Part shown: piece by piece, positions 35,268-47,283 of the stretch
Layout: each line of letters begins with the position of its first letter
Numbering within the stretch: position 1 is the first letter of the stretch
NCBI GenBank assembly: GCA_029255685.2
Contig: CM055311.2
Location: 15,026,952-15,090,951 of the forward strand
DNA length: 64,000 nt
Direction: 5' to 3'
Source: Silene conica
Taxonomy: Eukaryota; Streptophyta; Magnoliopsida; Caryophyllales; Caryophyllaceae
Notes under the pieces: generated by a model
The model's input: the letters and a program-made list of their open reading frames with translations, nothing else
Database searches by the model: none
What the model was told of the DNA's origin: nothing
Made by a program: the position numbers and the translations under genes

Positions 35268-38200
35268 ATGAAACCTCGTAAAGTCTACCTCGATGAGTTA
35301 ACTGACACTACCAAAAACTACAAGGTCAATGTGAAAGTATTCGAGAAGCGTCGTCCAAAGGCATCTCCTGTAAAGAAGCAATACCAAAGCCTGTTATTCG
35401 AAGATGATAAGGTATTTGAACCCATTCATACAAATTTAATAACCATGTATTATATAACAAGGACACATTGCAATTGTGCTCTTCGTCTTTCACCTCTATG
35501 GATAACTAAATGTCTCTAGGTTAATTTGACCATGATATGAATAACATTCTAAACAAGTAGTAAAACTTCATAACAAGCCTAATGTATAGATAATTACTTC
35601 TCGATAATGAATGTTTTAGTGTACCTCTCTATGAATGGATTATTTTGACAGTGGTTATACATAAATGATCACTTAAAATCCTAACAATTAGATAAGTGTT
35701 TTGCAACACATATACATATACTGCAACTATCAGTAGTTAATGTCTATTAGATTTCTTCACCTAATTCACTTTTGCATGGTTAGTTTTAAACTACTCTTAT
35801 TAAGATTTCCAGATTACAATGATGAACATAGATGATAATTGAGAAGATGAATTTAATTTTATGTTGTGTTTTATAAAGTGAAAAAATTGTGATCGATCCA
35901 CTTGAACAAAAGGATGAATAAAGTAAGTGCGACAAATAAGGAACTATTCATCATGCCGGAAACTCAAAAGTTACTGACCTACTGTTATTAAAATTCCGAT
36001 CATTCGTTTGTTATTAAATTTTCAAATATCATGTTCTAAACACAATGCCTCATTTTATCCTCTTGTGTACTATTCATCCATCCACCTATGTTAACATAGA
36101 TTAGTACTTATTGCAAAGATAGATGTGAAACCTTGATTATTAAAGTTTGCTTGATTATGATTATTGATATACTAAGATGAGCTTTGTGCATATGTGATCC
36201 TGTCTTTGATAAGTTGGTTTGCTGAACATGTTTTAAACAGGGGAACAAAATGCGTGCTGCTCTTTTCGCTGATCAAGTTGACATATATGAGGATGCTATC
36301 AAGCGCAATAAAAAATATGAGATATCAAATGCTAGCATAAGTCCTCTTAAGCCTGAGTATAAAACAAATGAATCTGATCTAGATTATCATATGGCCTTCA
36401 ATAACCGTACCATTATCATGCCTATGGACATTGATGGTGGATGTGCTGATATTAACTATCGTCCAATTTCCCAGATACCTCGGACACCTGATTATAGTGA
36501 AATGTTTGGTACACTTCAAAATAATAATCTGTCTATATATATTGCATGTACTAACAATGTGTTCTGTTTGTAACTAACGTTTTACGAACATACGTTTTAT
36601 GCATTGTAGATATAGTTGGTGTTGTACTCTTTGTAGAGGACCAGCCACATAAGATTGTCACATCAAAGGCCCGTGAAACAGCTGTCCGTGAAGTCATATT
36701 AATCGACAACAGGTTACTGGTGCCAAGTACTTTGAGTAATTGAAATACATATTATTCTCCATATCAATAACATTGAACATCATAATACTGCTGTTGCTAA
36801 TATAAATGCTCCTGCAGTACTACACAACCTTTGTCTATCTCAGTTTGGGATGATCTCGCTCAGGATGACTGCACTCTGCTTATATCAGAACCTGGTAAAT
36901 TGAGGACAGTTGGCATAACAACACTCAGAGTATCAATGCATAAAGGTTCTGATAGTTACGGTCAATTTGGATTTACACGTTCCATAGTCTAATATATTGC
37001 ATCATTACAACATCTAGCAGTATCTTAATACAGTTTGCAATGTAGCAGGATTCTCAATGACAACATCTGCTTCAACTGTTTTTGTACACTCACCTGATGG
37101 TGATAAAGCCGATGCTCTCAAAGCATGGTACTGAACTAGGCTACATGCGAAAAAACAAAACATAATCTAGACAAAATGTACTACTGCTAACGTTTGATCT
37201 GCGTGAATATGCAGGATGGCTAGCCACACTATGGCGTTGACGAAGTTGCAAAACCGACTATTTAATGTCAAGATGCCTGTACTCACTGACAGTACAACGA
37301 CCATCTTAACCCTTCGTTCCAAAAAGTTAGCAAAATTTCTGCATCATTTCCTGCACCATATTTACAACTCACACTGTATCAATAATCCTACATCATAACA
37401 GACTGTTGCAACTACGCAACAGAAGTCCAAACACTACAGAAGTTTAACCACAAATTGTATTCATAGACTTATTAGAAATGTCAGATTTCAAGATGATTAA
37501 CAGATAGAGTAATGTGTCTTAAATACTACAAACAGGCTAAAACAACCTTGCAAGATGAAAGGCATTGGTTAGAAGTAACTATCCCAGATGTTGATTTTGA
37601 GAAAATTAATGCATACATGGGATGCTCAAATTGTTCAAAGCGGTCAAACATACAACCAGGCAACACATATACTTGCGACAGCTGCGCTAAACCTAACTGC
37701 ACCTCGGAACCAAAGTAAGACTTGTGCTCGTTTGACAATTTTAAAGATATATATAACTAAGCAGTACATTGTGTTCATGAATAAGACCAGGTTAACACTA
37801 TCCTTGGTGAATTTGAAAATATACATTCCACTAAGAATGCTCGCGTGAAATGCAGGGTTACTTTCAATTGCGACGTATCGGATGGCACTGGAACACTATC
37901 CTTTACTATGTTTACAGAGATTACTGAAGAACTGTTCAGAATGTCCACATCTGACATAGTCCATATGAAGCATAATGTGAGTCTATATTTATTTCGAATT
38001 ATTTTTTAAGTAGTAGAACTCCTCATATTAACTGGTGTATCGCTTGGCAGTCCGATGAGCCAACATTTACAACACTCAAGGAATTACTTGATACAAAGCC
38101 TTTCAAAGCTCAGGTATCCCCAGCTAATAGCCTGTCAACCAACAATGTGCTGCAATGGATAATGAAGCGTGTCGTAGTGAGTGCTGACAGCAGTGGTCCT

Positions 38201-38494
38201 GACCTCACTGTGGAACAAAAGATTGAAGGAAGCACACAGGAAAGCCAACATGTTGGGGACATTAACATCAAACAACTCAAACCTACTGATTGCACTGAGC
38301 ATGCTGAGCGTACGTCTACAATAGGTATTGATGAGTCTGCCAAAGATGACCAGCCTGTGACTCCAAGTAATCCAACAATTGTTGATTCAGGGAAAGATGT
38401 GACAATAAGTTTGTCACACCCACAACTCCCAAAAAGGAAATGTAGGAAGGAGAAGTCAGGATCCCCATCTGCAGTGATGTCTACCCCAAATTAA
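35268..38494 (+). CDS. RPA70-like single-strand DNA-binding protein, copy 2 (Helitron-borne, reads open)
   Basis: Recognised exons are 35268-35411, 36241-36508, 36610-36712, 36818-36945, 37049-37127, one starting at 37215 whose end is unresolved, 37536-37714, 37856-37976 and 38051-38494. Exon 1 starts MKPRKVYLDELTDTTKNYKV. Exon 2 gives GNKMRAALFADQVDIYEDAI and YEISNASISPL of the first DNA-binding OB fold. The 36818 exon has SVWDDLAQDDCTLLISEPG and the next SMTTSASTVFVHSPDGDKAD. The C-terminal exon group has LQDERHWLEVTI and a zinc ribbon with GCSNCSK and YTCDSCAK, then LSFTMFTEITEELF. The tail is polar, with KRKCRKEK near the end. About 500 residues are encoded. Unlike copy 1 and Rep, no stop or frameshift was seen in the recognised exons. 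It would coat single-stranded DNA during transposition. Confidence 0.78.
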
Positions 38495-39350
38495 GAACCA
38501 CTGACTACCCCAAATTAACAACCAGCATTAACATGAACTCTATCTATATTACACGTTTGTCTTTTGCTGCTATAGTGCTCATAGTATGCACAATTAATGA
38601 CTGCTTAGTTGACAAAGGCATGTCAACCTGAACTCTTTATATTACAAGTTCATCTATATATTCTATATTAGTAACTTGAGATGGTCCACGATTTCTAGCT
38701 ATAATAGACTAAAACCATAAACCCTAGGCGTGCTGACTCGGTGTCCAATAATGTCATTGAGTGCCTTGCTCAATGAAATCATACATAATATTCTTTCAAT
38801 CCAAACCGTTAATAAACACATCTATATAGCTCCAATACACAGCTTAATAGATAACACCATTATCATAAGGAAGTTGTTAAAGGGTGAAGATTACCAACAA
38901 AACCCAAATAACATAGCACCCTATACTAATAGTAATGCGCCATGCAGCAGTGTATCTATTATGAAAGACATATATGGTCACAGGTTCTTCCTAATCACAA
39001 ATCAGATTCAAATCGCTAATAAGATAAACACGAAAGAAACATAACCATATACATTGCCATGTTCTATCATCATCCAAGGCAGGCGATTAATCTTACAAGT
39101 TACCTACTGATTATGGTAAAATCCCAAAATTCTAACAACATAATATTACAGGTTACAAACATATTAGCTTATCATTAAATAAACTGCACTAATAATCGAA
39201 AATAAACAATGCTATGAGCAATCCAAATTGAAATAGTGCAGCCACAAAAATAGTGCTTAACTCAAAACATCCATAACATCTTGCATTACAATAGCTGTAA
39301 ACATAGCAGATGTATATTCAGAAAGATTAACGGTTAGCTTATTACCAGGC
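38495..39350. other. Spacer between RPA copy 2 and F-box-like copy 2
   Basis: No supported gene was found. A 104-codon plus-strand frame at 38730-39044 shows no domain and low-complexity composition. The rest is AT-rich. Confidence 0.35.
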
Positions 39351-39862
39351 TCAGCAATCAGAGTCATAGTACCCCTCGCTGCCAGACTTCTCAACATACG
39401 CATACTTTGAGCTTCTGCCCCTCCTATAACGTCCCTTTCTCTTCTTAGCTTTAGACTTTTGTGGCTTGCATGAGCATGAAATTGACACCATTCTCTGGCT
39501 TCTGGTCACCCATATCTGATTTCCATGATTTTCCTTCACAAGTTCATGATCATAATCTAGGTCAACTTTAGATGTTTCTGTACCAACAAGATACTGCCCT
39601 GCCCATGCCTTACAGACCTCCGCCATATTCCTTTTGCCTTAGCTTGCCTATCGAGCTTGTTGAAGACATGATCAGTAAGTTCTCGTAAACTGAGAAATGG
39701 GTGATGAGGTCTGCTTCCAAAGGGCATTTCCTCTTCAACAGTTGCTTCTGTAAATAGGGTGGTGGACTGAAACTGGCTTTTTTTCCAATCAACATATTTT
39801 TCAACAAATTCTGGCTTATCATCATCGTTGAAGTACATTACTTCTCCACAGGGTTTGTCCAT
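39351..39862 (-). pseudogene. Small F-box-like protein, copy 2 (one frameshift)
   Basis: The frame starts at 39862 (MDKPCGEVMYFNDDDKPEFV). It has the block YVDWKKSQFQSTTLF, then the F-box-like start FLSLRELTDHVFNKLDRQAK. A one-base shift near 39635 breaks it; the adjacent frame continues MAEVCKAWAGQYLVGTETSK, a basic region (KSKAKKRKGRYRRGR) and the tail GYYDSDC, ending at 39351. About 170 residues would be encoded. The order is the same as in copies 1 and 3, so the shift is a mutation and not an intron. It stands 0.9 kb downstream of RPA copy 2 in the opposite direction. Confidence 0.62.
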
Positions 39863-40571
39863 TTTAGATGTGCAGGAGTTTTTGGTTTGTGGGCAGGGAC
39901 AATGATCACAATGGATTATGGATGATGAAGGTTGGAGGGTAACAGCTAATGGTAGTAATAATACAGCACAATAGTGTCTAATCAGATAGTTTAGGGAAGC
40001 GTAAAGGGCATGCTAGCCGTCTTTTAGTTTAGCGGCTAATGGGTATGTAACGTACATAATTATTACCATTATATCCGTATTTTTCTTAAATTGCATATTT
40101 CCGTATAGCGACGGTATAAATTGAAACGGTTATATTCTTCTTTCAATAAATGTTTCATTCAAATACTCATATTATTGTTAATTTATAAGACAAAATGTAA
40201 TTATGTATGATGTTTGATTTACCGTCATGAATTCTATAAGAACGTCAAATTTTAAAAAAATTTAGTAATGTGTAACAAAAAATATTCACATAAACAATTG
40301 TGTTCAGACAGCTGTGATAAGCAACCGTTACCTTTTACTTCGGAGGAAGTTTATGAACTTTTCTCGTACGAAATGCCAAATGGGGTTGGTATGTTTGGCC
40401 AAGTCATGTTTGGAGTCGTACATGGAAAAGTATTTTTATTATGAAAATTAACGCACTATTGTGACATAATCCCTATCTTTGATTTGAGTCTCTAACTTTT
40501 TAAGAACGCATCCATGGGGTCCCTCCCAGAGTTAACACTGATATCGTATCTCACCCGCTTCATCAAGGGGA
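39863..40571. other. Spacer
   Basis: No gene was found. An inverted pair TAGCCG/CGGCTA lies at about 40013-40036 but is not next to a Helitron CTRR end. Confidence 0.35.
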
Positions 40572-40829
40572 GGTGTGTGTTAACTACACAATTTCAATTA
40601 ACAGCCAATCGTGTACTAATAAAATATAAAATACATTTAAACCATAACCTAAATTTCTATATTGTGCCACTTACTCCTTTAGATCAATTTTAGTGTTAAT
40701 CGCTTTTTTTCTTTTTGGTTAAATTTTGTATAGTTTAAAATCAAATTGCAATAAGGTCATGTGCATTATCGAGTCCAAATTGATTATATTGTTTTAAGTG
40801 TCAAAAAAAAGGGACATCATAGCAAATCT
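40572..40829 (+). repeat. First unit of a tandem duplication, interrupted by a LINE
   Basis: The sequence from ACACAATTTC (40596) to CATCATAGCAAATCT (40829) is repeated with few changes at about 45637-45880, sharing for example CTAAATTTCTATATTGTGCC. After the LINE, the missing end of this unit resumes at 45568. Before LINE insertion the two units were adjacent, each about 300 bp. Origin unknown. Confidence 0.75.
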
Positions 40830-40917
40830 TTTTTTTTTTTGGTAAAATGTAAAAATATATAAATTACCAAGGATATAGAAGGTTTAAGCCTTCTAGAAAA
40901 GATCGTACATCAGCTTA

Positions 40918-43900
40918 TTACATCAGCATATTATCTAACCCGGTTTTATCTCTACTAGAGATACGACCTTTACAACATTTTGCAATACGGAATTTAAAAT
41001 CATCTTTGAGCAACTTGAAAACAATCTGAGGCCTAATTAAAATCTGCTCATGTCGTGCCTTGTTCCTTTGGGTCCAAACATGGTATAGAGCAGCATTCAG
41101 CAACCCAAAGATCACCCCTCTCCTTACCTTTGAACCTCTTCTGGCTAAGCACCATTGACGGATACCTACTGAAGGATATCTGACCCCTGTCCAGCTCTGC
41201 ATCAAGTGAATAATTCTGATACTATATCTGCACTCAAAAAACAAATGGTCCAGTGTTTCTGTTCCTGTTCCACACAGGTTGCAGTGCTCAATGGCACTGA
41301 TTCCTAGACTGTAGAGCTTGGCTGCTGTATTCATGGCATTATGTTGGTACATCCAGGCCACAAAAGAGTGTTTTGGTAATGTCCAGTCATTCCAAGTATG
41401 ATAGCTCCAATTCTGAATAGGAAGCACACTTCTGGTAAGGTTATATACCCTGCTGATAGAGTAGTTTGTTTGAGTGATGTAGTCTGGTAGCACAGACTGA
41501 ATCAAATCTCTATTCTTACAAACTCTTTTCCAGGTCCATGTCACATCTATAGGAGGAGTGTAGTCAGACCAAGACTGTCCTTTCAGGTATATACTGTGCA
41601 TCCATCGAACCCATAGCATGTCTGGCTTGGATGCTACCCACCATGCCAATTTCCCTATGGCTGCTTTGTTCCAAACAGTATCATTTTTAATCCCCAAGCC
41701 CCCTTCATTAGTTGGTCTGCAAATCTTGTCCCATGCCACTGGGGGACTCCTTTTATATTCAGTGCCCCCATCCCAAAGAAAATTCCTACATAAACTCTCA
41801 ATGTTTTGAATCACTGCTGCAGGAAGAATGAATATGGTAGCCCAGTAGTTATGTAAAGTTTTAAGCACAGATTTCACTAGCACCAACCTGCCAACATAAG
41901 AAAGCTTCCTTGCTCCTATAATCCTTATCCTTTCCATGATTTTTTCTATGATTGGCCTACAGTCCTTAGCATTTAGCTTGGTAGGTTTAATAGGTACACC
42001 CAAGTATTTGAAGGGGAGCATTCCTTCCACACATCTAGAGACTTGGAGTACATCAACCTTCACTTCCTCCTTAACTCCATTAAAATAGACATTAGACTTG
42101 CCAGGGCTCATTCTCAACCCAGATGCTGCTGAGAATGTAGCAAAAGTTCTTAAGAGCACCATAATAGAGCCTATGTCTCCTTTGCTAAAGAGGAGGAGGT
42201 CATCAGCAAACATGAGGCTAGAAAGTTTCATAAGAGCACACAAAGGATGATATCTGAAGTTGTTAACTTGAGTTGTGTGATGCAACAGCCTGGATAGGTA
42301 TTCCATACAAATAGTAAACAATAACGGAGAGAGAGAGGGTCTCCTTGTCTCAAGCCTCTTTGACCCTTGAAGAAGCCAAAATTATCCCCATTCAGGCATA
42401 GAGAAAATGAAGCACTAGTGACACAGGCCATAACCAGATCAGTAAACTCCTGAGGGAACTTGCGAGCCTTCATCATTTGGTCTAAGAACTCCCACTCAAT
42501 GGAGTCATAAGCTTTTTGGAGATCAATCTTAAACATGCATCTAGGAGACACAAACTTCCTTCCATACAGTCTAATAAGGTCCTGGCATATTAAAATATTC
42601 TCTATAATGCTTCTACCCTGTATGAATCCTCCTTGGGTGAGGGATATAATCTCTGGAAGAACTTGGGCCAGCCTCCTACATAGCAACTTAGAGATGACCT
42701 TGTATATGACATTACAGCAAGATATAGGCCTATACTGAGCAACAAATTGAGGATTAGTTACCTTTGGGATCAGAGAAATGTTAGTAGCATTCAACTGTTT
42801 AAGGAGTTGTTTGGTCCTAAAAAATTCCATGACAGCATCTGAAACATCATCTTGGATTAACTCCCAACCAGCTTTGAAGAACTGACTTGTGTAGCCATCA
42901 GGCCTAGGAGCCTTATCCTTGGGGATACTAAAAAGTACCTCCTTGATCTCATCTTTAGAAATAGCAGTTAAGAGCATCATAGAGTGTGCTTCTGAACAAG
43001 TTGGACCTTGCTGGACAATCTGTGTGGCCACAGGGGCAGTGGTGGTGCTAGAGCCCAGCAGCTCAGTATAGAATTTCAAAAAACTGGCTTTAATAGTATC
43101 AGGGGTGGTATGAACAACACCTGCACTATCCATAATTTGATATACTGTATTCTGTCTCCTTCTAGCCTTCAAAATGCCATGGAAGTATTTAGTATTCTGA
43201 TCACCCTCCTGTAACCAGTGAGCTTTTGCTTTCTGTCTCAAGAACATATGTAATTGGTGTTTGAGTGTAGTATATTGTCCATGAGCCTCATATTCCTTTT
43301 GAATCAGATTAGCATCCCCTGGATGCTGGATAAGAGCTTTTTGGCATTCTACCAACAATCTGTGTGCCATATCAGTGGTTCTCTCAATGTTAGAGAACTT
43401 CTGGTTATTGAGATGCTTTAAAGGGAATTTCAGAGCTTTCATCTTCTGAGCCAGCAGATATTGATGTGTCCCATATCTATTAGTGTACCAGTGTTGCTGC
43501 AGAACTTCTTGGAACTCGGGGACACTACACCACATGTTAGAAAATTTAAATGGCCTGTTTCTTTGTTCCACATTATGAGTAGATTGCAGTAAGCAAGGGT
43601 TATGATCATAATCCCCTTCAGGTAGAAAGTGAGCTTGCATAGTAGGAAACATACTATCCCATGCTTCATTAGTGAAAACCCTATCCAACTTAGAGAACAC
43701 TCTATCAGCTGGACACTGCTTATTTGTCCAAGTGTAGAATGCCCCCACAGTAGGGCATTGCATTAGTTCACAATATGAGATACAATCTTGGTATGGAGTA
43801 GCTTCAGCACTAGTAAAACTGCCCCCTAACCTTTCTTCGGGATTCATAACACAGTTAAAATCCCCCCCAATCACCCATGGGCCTGTCATGTTATATGCCA

Positions 43901-44276
43901 GCCTCTTAAGGTTTGCCCATAGGCTCTCTCTTTCCAAAATCCCATTGAAAGCATAAATCATGGTGCAATGAAAACTTTTTTGACTAGGGACATGAGTAAC
44001 ACTGATAAGAATATATTGAGGGTCATACTCCAAGAAAGTAACTCGAAATTCCAGATGATTCCACCCTATCCAAATTCTTCCTCCAGGATGTGTGTGAGCA
44101 TTAGTACTGATGCTCCAATGCTCAAAGATAGACATAACTTGCTGATGCTTTTGTGATTTTATTTTTGTTTCAAAAAGGGCAAAAAGACCTACTTTATTGG
44201 CTAACATAAAATGATTAATATCACGCTGTTTCTGTACATTGTTCATACCTCGTATATTCCAGAGACCTATAATCAT
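40918..44276 (-). pseudogene. LINE ORF2: endonuclease-reverse transcriptase, one frameshift
   Basis: ORF2 starts at 44276 (MIIGLWNIRGMNNVQKQRDI), overlapping the ORF1 stop by four bases (ATGA). It has an APE endonuclease with WNIRG, ETK, GGDFNCV, SKLDRVF and a final YDH where SDH is usual. The reverse transcriptase follows, with YRPISCCNVIYK, KIDLQKAYDSIEW, GLRQGDPLS and FADDLLLF. The C-terminal zinc motif is CNLCGTGTETLDHLFFEC. A shift of two bases in a CT run near 42331-42340 separates GDPLS from the downstream frame (TICMEYLSRLL), just before the catalytic FADD. The ORF2 end is 40918. In APDGYT (usually KAPGPDG) the G is replaced by R (KAPRPDG). It nicks target DNA and primes reverse transcription; this copy cannot do so alone. 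Confidence 0.93.
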
Positions 44277-45498
44277 AACACCAGGTCTAGACTTGAGGGT
44301 CTACTAGTTTCTGCACCCTTATTCCCTGTCAGAACAGCCTTGAAGGATGGGCTTCCTGGCTGTAGTGGAGTGAAATTGAGTGGCATTCCAAATCTTGGTT
44401 CTGCTTGTGGCTCCTGCTGCTGTTCAGTGGTTGGGATAGCATGCTGCTCAGTGGTTGGCCTAGCAGGCAGACCCTCTGTTGCAGACTGTTCTGTGGAAAC
44501 AGTCTGGTTACTTGGTAACTCTTTTCTTTTCCATACCTTCTTAATACCTGCAGGAAATGGCCCTCTAACTCTTTTTCTTTTCCTACACATTTGAGTAGTA
44601 TGCCCTATACCTTGACATTCTTTGCATCTGTGTGGAGTCCATTCAAACTCCACCATGATATCAATTATTACCCCTTTTTCATCCTTAACACGAACCTTCG
44701 TTGGCAACTGTTGATCTACTTGTACCTCCACCAGGACCCTGGCAAATCTCAGTCTGGTTTTGCCTCCGTCGTAGGATCTTTCCTTATAAACTTCCCTACC
44801 TTGTTTGCTATTTTTGGGATACTGGCACCCCAAAACTTCAATGGTAACTTATGAAGTCGCATCCACGTAGGAACTGTTTTCACATCCTCTTTTTCGAGGT
44901 CAACTTCCGGCAGCCATCTCTTAATAATAACAGGCTTGCTATCAAACATATGGATGCCTGCCTCTAGAACTGCTTCTTGCATTGCTTGTGTTTGAAAACG
45001 GACAATAAACACCCCATTAGGCAAGAAAGAAATAGATTCTATCTTATGATGCCTCCATATACGATGAAGGTATCCCTCAAATACAGGCCAGGGAGGGTTT
45101 GTGCCAATAACAAATCCATAGATAACAAATTTCCAATACTCCAACTCCTCCTGGACATCCTCCTCTGCAATTTCGACAACATCATCCTCATCCTCTGTTA
45201 TGTCAACTATTTTCCTCCCATGGTGATCAAACCAGTCATCCAAAGATGATTCTCCGTTATCTGGCACTCCTTGACTACTGGGTAAGGTATTCTGTTGTTC
45301 CGTTCCATTGCTATTGGTATCATTCAGAACGTAGGGAGCAACTCCTACTATATTCATCATGCTCCCATACTTAGTTGCATCATCTGGTTCAGGTCTTAAA
45401 TTCTCATCATTCTTTGTCATCCGAGCCTTGTTGGTCATGGTTTTCCTATTGGTGATGTTACGGAGTAGGGAAGGAGAGTTTTCCATAGCCATATGCAC
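44273..45498 (-). pseudogene. LINE ORF1: DUF4283 plus zinc knuckle RNA-binding protein, one frameshift
   Basis: ORF1 starts near 45498 (MHMAMENSPSLLRNITNRKT) and is acidic at first (ITEDEDDVVEIAEEDVQEEL). A DUF4283-type domain follows (YWKFVIYGFVIGTNPPWPVF ... IIKRW). After KDPTTE the frame shifts by one base near 44755-44770. The adjacent frame continues KTRLRFARVLVEVQVDQQ, a CCHC knuckle CKECQGIGHTTQMC and a polar tail, ending at 44273. ORF1 proteins coat the element RNA. The two halves align with the usual plant ORF1 order, so the shift is mutational. Confidence 0.85.
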
Positions 45499-45567
45499 AG
45501 GATTTCTTCTCCAACTTCAGCCGTCAATCTCCTTCAGATCGCCATGCTAGAGAGCGTTTAGGGTTTT

Positions 45568-45925
45568 CATCATAGCAAATCTAAGTGGTCTAATATTTAC
45601 TAACATCAACTTATGAGATTTAGTATGGTAACATACACAATTTCGGTTAACAGCCAATCGTGTATTAATAAAGTATAAAATACATTTAAACCAGAACCTA
45701 AATTTCTATATTGTGCCACTTAATCCTTTAGATCAATTTTAGTGTTAATCGCTCTTTTCTTTTGGGTTAAATTTTGTATAAAATCAAATTGCATTAGGGT
45801 CATGTGCATTATCAAGACCAAATTGATTATATTGTTTTAAGTGTCAAAAAAAGGAACATCATAACAAATCTAAGTGGTCCAATATTTACTAAACATCAAC
45901 TTATGAGATTTAATGCATCACAAAC
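45568..45925 (+). repeat. End of unit 1 and second unit of the tandem duplication
   Basis: 45568-45636 is the end of unit 1 displaced by the LINE. 45637-45925 is unit 2, ending CATCAACTTATGAGATTTA like unit 1. See 40572-40829. Confidence 0.7.
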
Positions 45926-46302
45926 CCGCTATATATTTACAAAACAAATTGACAATATGATAAACAATATCAAACGAGGATCTAAAGCATGTCAAACTTA
46001 TCTTTTTTTTTTTAATATCATATTGGTCTTACAAATAATACTTATACTTACATGTTTGCAGACATTCATTTTGATAAACAGTAACGCAGTGTACCATATG
46101 CATGCTAGGTAATTAATAGTCTTTTCTCTATCTTCTACTCAATTCATTACCTTATCTTGCTTCCTCGTATCTACTTCTCGATTACGTTCATACATCCTCA
46201 TTTGAATTTTAAAATTAAGTAGTTATCCACATATAAATAATAAATTTTAGCGGCCAGAAAGTTATTTTTACTATTTTTCCTTTAATAATGTCAATTTTTT
46301 TT
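45926..46302. other. Spacer
   Basis: Nothing recognisable was found apart from short T-runs. Confidence 0.35.
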
Positions 46303-46590
46303 GTAAAGGTAATTATATTAATCCAAAAATGGGAAAACCAGCTACACGAAAACAAATTACTCTATGAAACTGTATAGAAACGCCTAAATTATGCTATATA
46401 TCCAGATTTAATCTTAGTCGGTCAACATCTTAGAATTCTTATACTCCCATATGATATGTATATTCTGAAATACTCCGTTCACCAAAGTTGCAGGGAAAGG
46501 CATCACCAAATCAACTCTAGCCGAATTCTGAGCCATCCAAATAGCATAACAAACCCCCAACATAACAAATAACTGGAATAATACTCACTT
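46303..46590 (-). pseudogene. 3' fragment of another LINE
   Basis: On the minus strand the sequence reads about 50 codons with WMAQNSARVDLVMPF and ends KNSKMLTD before a stop. It is followed by a short 3' UTR and an A-run (T-run at 46299-46305 on the plus strand). The WMAQN word matches the C-terminal W-x-x-RN segment of LINE RT proteins (compare VWTQRNKARH in the LINE at 40918). It is probably a strongly 5'-truncated copy; no clear target duplication was seen. Confidence 0.45.
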
Positions 46591-47283
46591 GATCCAGATT
46601 GTTGTTGATGGTTATGCTAAAAGTGGTGTTGAGGAATTAAAGACGATGATGACGATGGAGGAGTGTCTGTGATTGAGAGTAAAAGAAGAAGAATAAGAGG
46701 AGAATAAAGTGAATGGGGAGCATAAGAAGAGAAGCAAGTCAGAGTAAGAATGACAGGGAATAGGACAAACATGCCTCTGTTCATCACACCCGACGCACGA
46801 GAGCACTGCTCTACTGTTCACTCTTATGGAGGGTTTCTCACTAAAATCGTTTATTTAACATGATGTATTCAAATTTATAATCAAATTCTCTAATATTGAG
46901 ATAATTTTAATAGGTGCTTAATTTACATTGAACTTTTAATATATTTTCCATTTAATGTATGTTGTATATTAAGTTAATATAATTAAAAAGATTTATACCC
47001 TCTTTCTCTCTTTTCTGTTCTACACTTCAGCTTCTTCAAAATACTCTTTGTAAAAAATCAACAACCTTTGCCTACAACCTCCTTCATCAGACGGCACCAT
47101 CACACGAAACTACGTTCAACACCAAAACACTGCATCAATTATCTTGCGTCTATCTGCCGCCGTTAAGGTATGTTTTTTAATATTTTAATGTAATCAAACC
47201 TAAATAGTGTATTAATGAATTGTACATTAAATTACAATTATCATACTGATACGATTATATGTTCAGGAACATTATTTATAATA
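46591..47283. other. Spacer with a possible 5' leader exon
   Basis: 46990-47167 is CT-rich and ends at a donor (GCCGTTAAG|GTATGTTTTT), looking like an untranslated first exon on the plus strand, perhaps for F-box-like copy 3. No acceptor could be paired with it. The rest shows no gene. Confidence 0.3.

Larger units (their letters stand above)
40830..45567 (-). mobile_element. Full-length L1-type LINE with 15-bp target duplication
   Basis: The element has a poly(A) tail seen as T-run 40830-40840, two ORFs on the minus strand and a 5' end reading AAAACCCTAAACGCTC. CATCATAGCAAATCT flanks both sides exactly (40815-40829 and 45568-45582). The length is 4738 bp. The perfect duplication and intact 5' end indicate recent, full-length insertion, yet both ORFs carry a frameshift. 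Confidence 0.93.

Noticed and set aside
38730..39044. 104-codon plus-strand frame after RPA copy 2
   Set aside because: Low-complexity, no domain, and no sign of splicing or conservation between Helitron copies.
46884..46915. Possible Helitron 5' end (TCTCTAATATTGAGATAA)
   Set aside because: The base before TC is T where A is required, and no sibling copy was available to support it.
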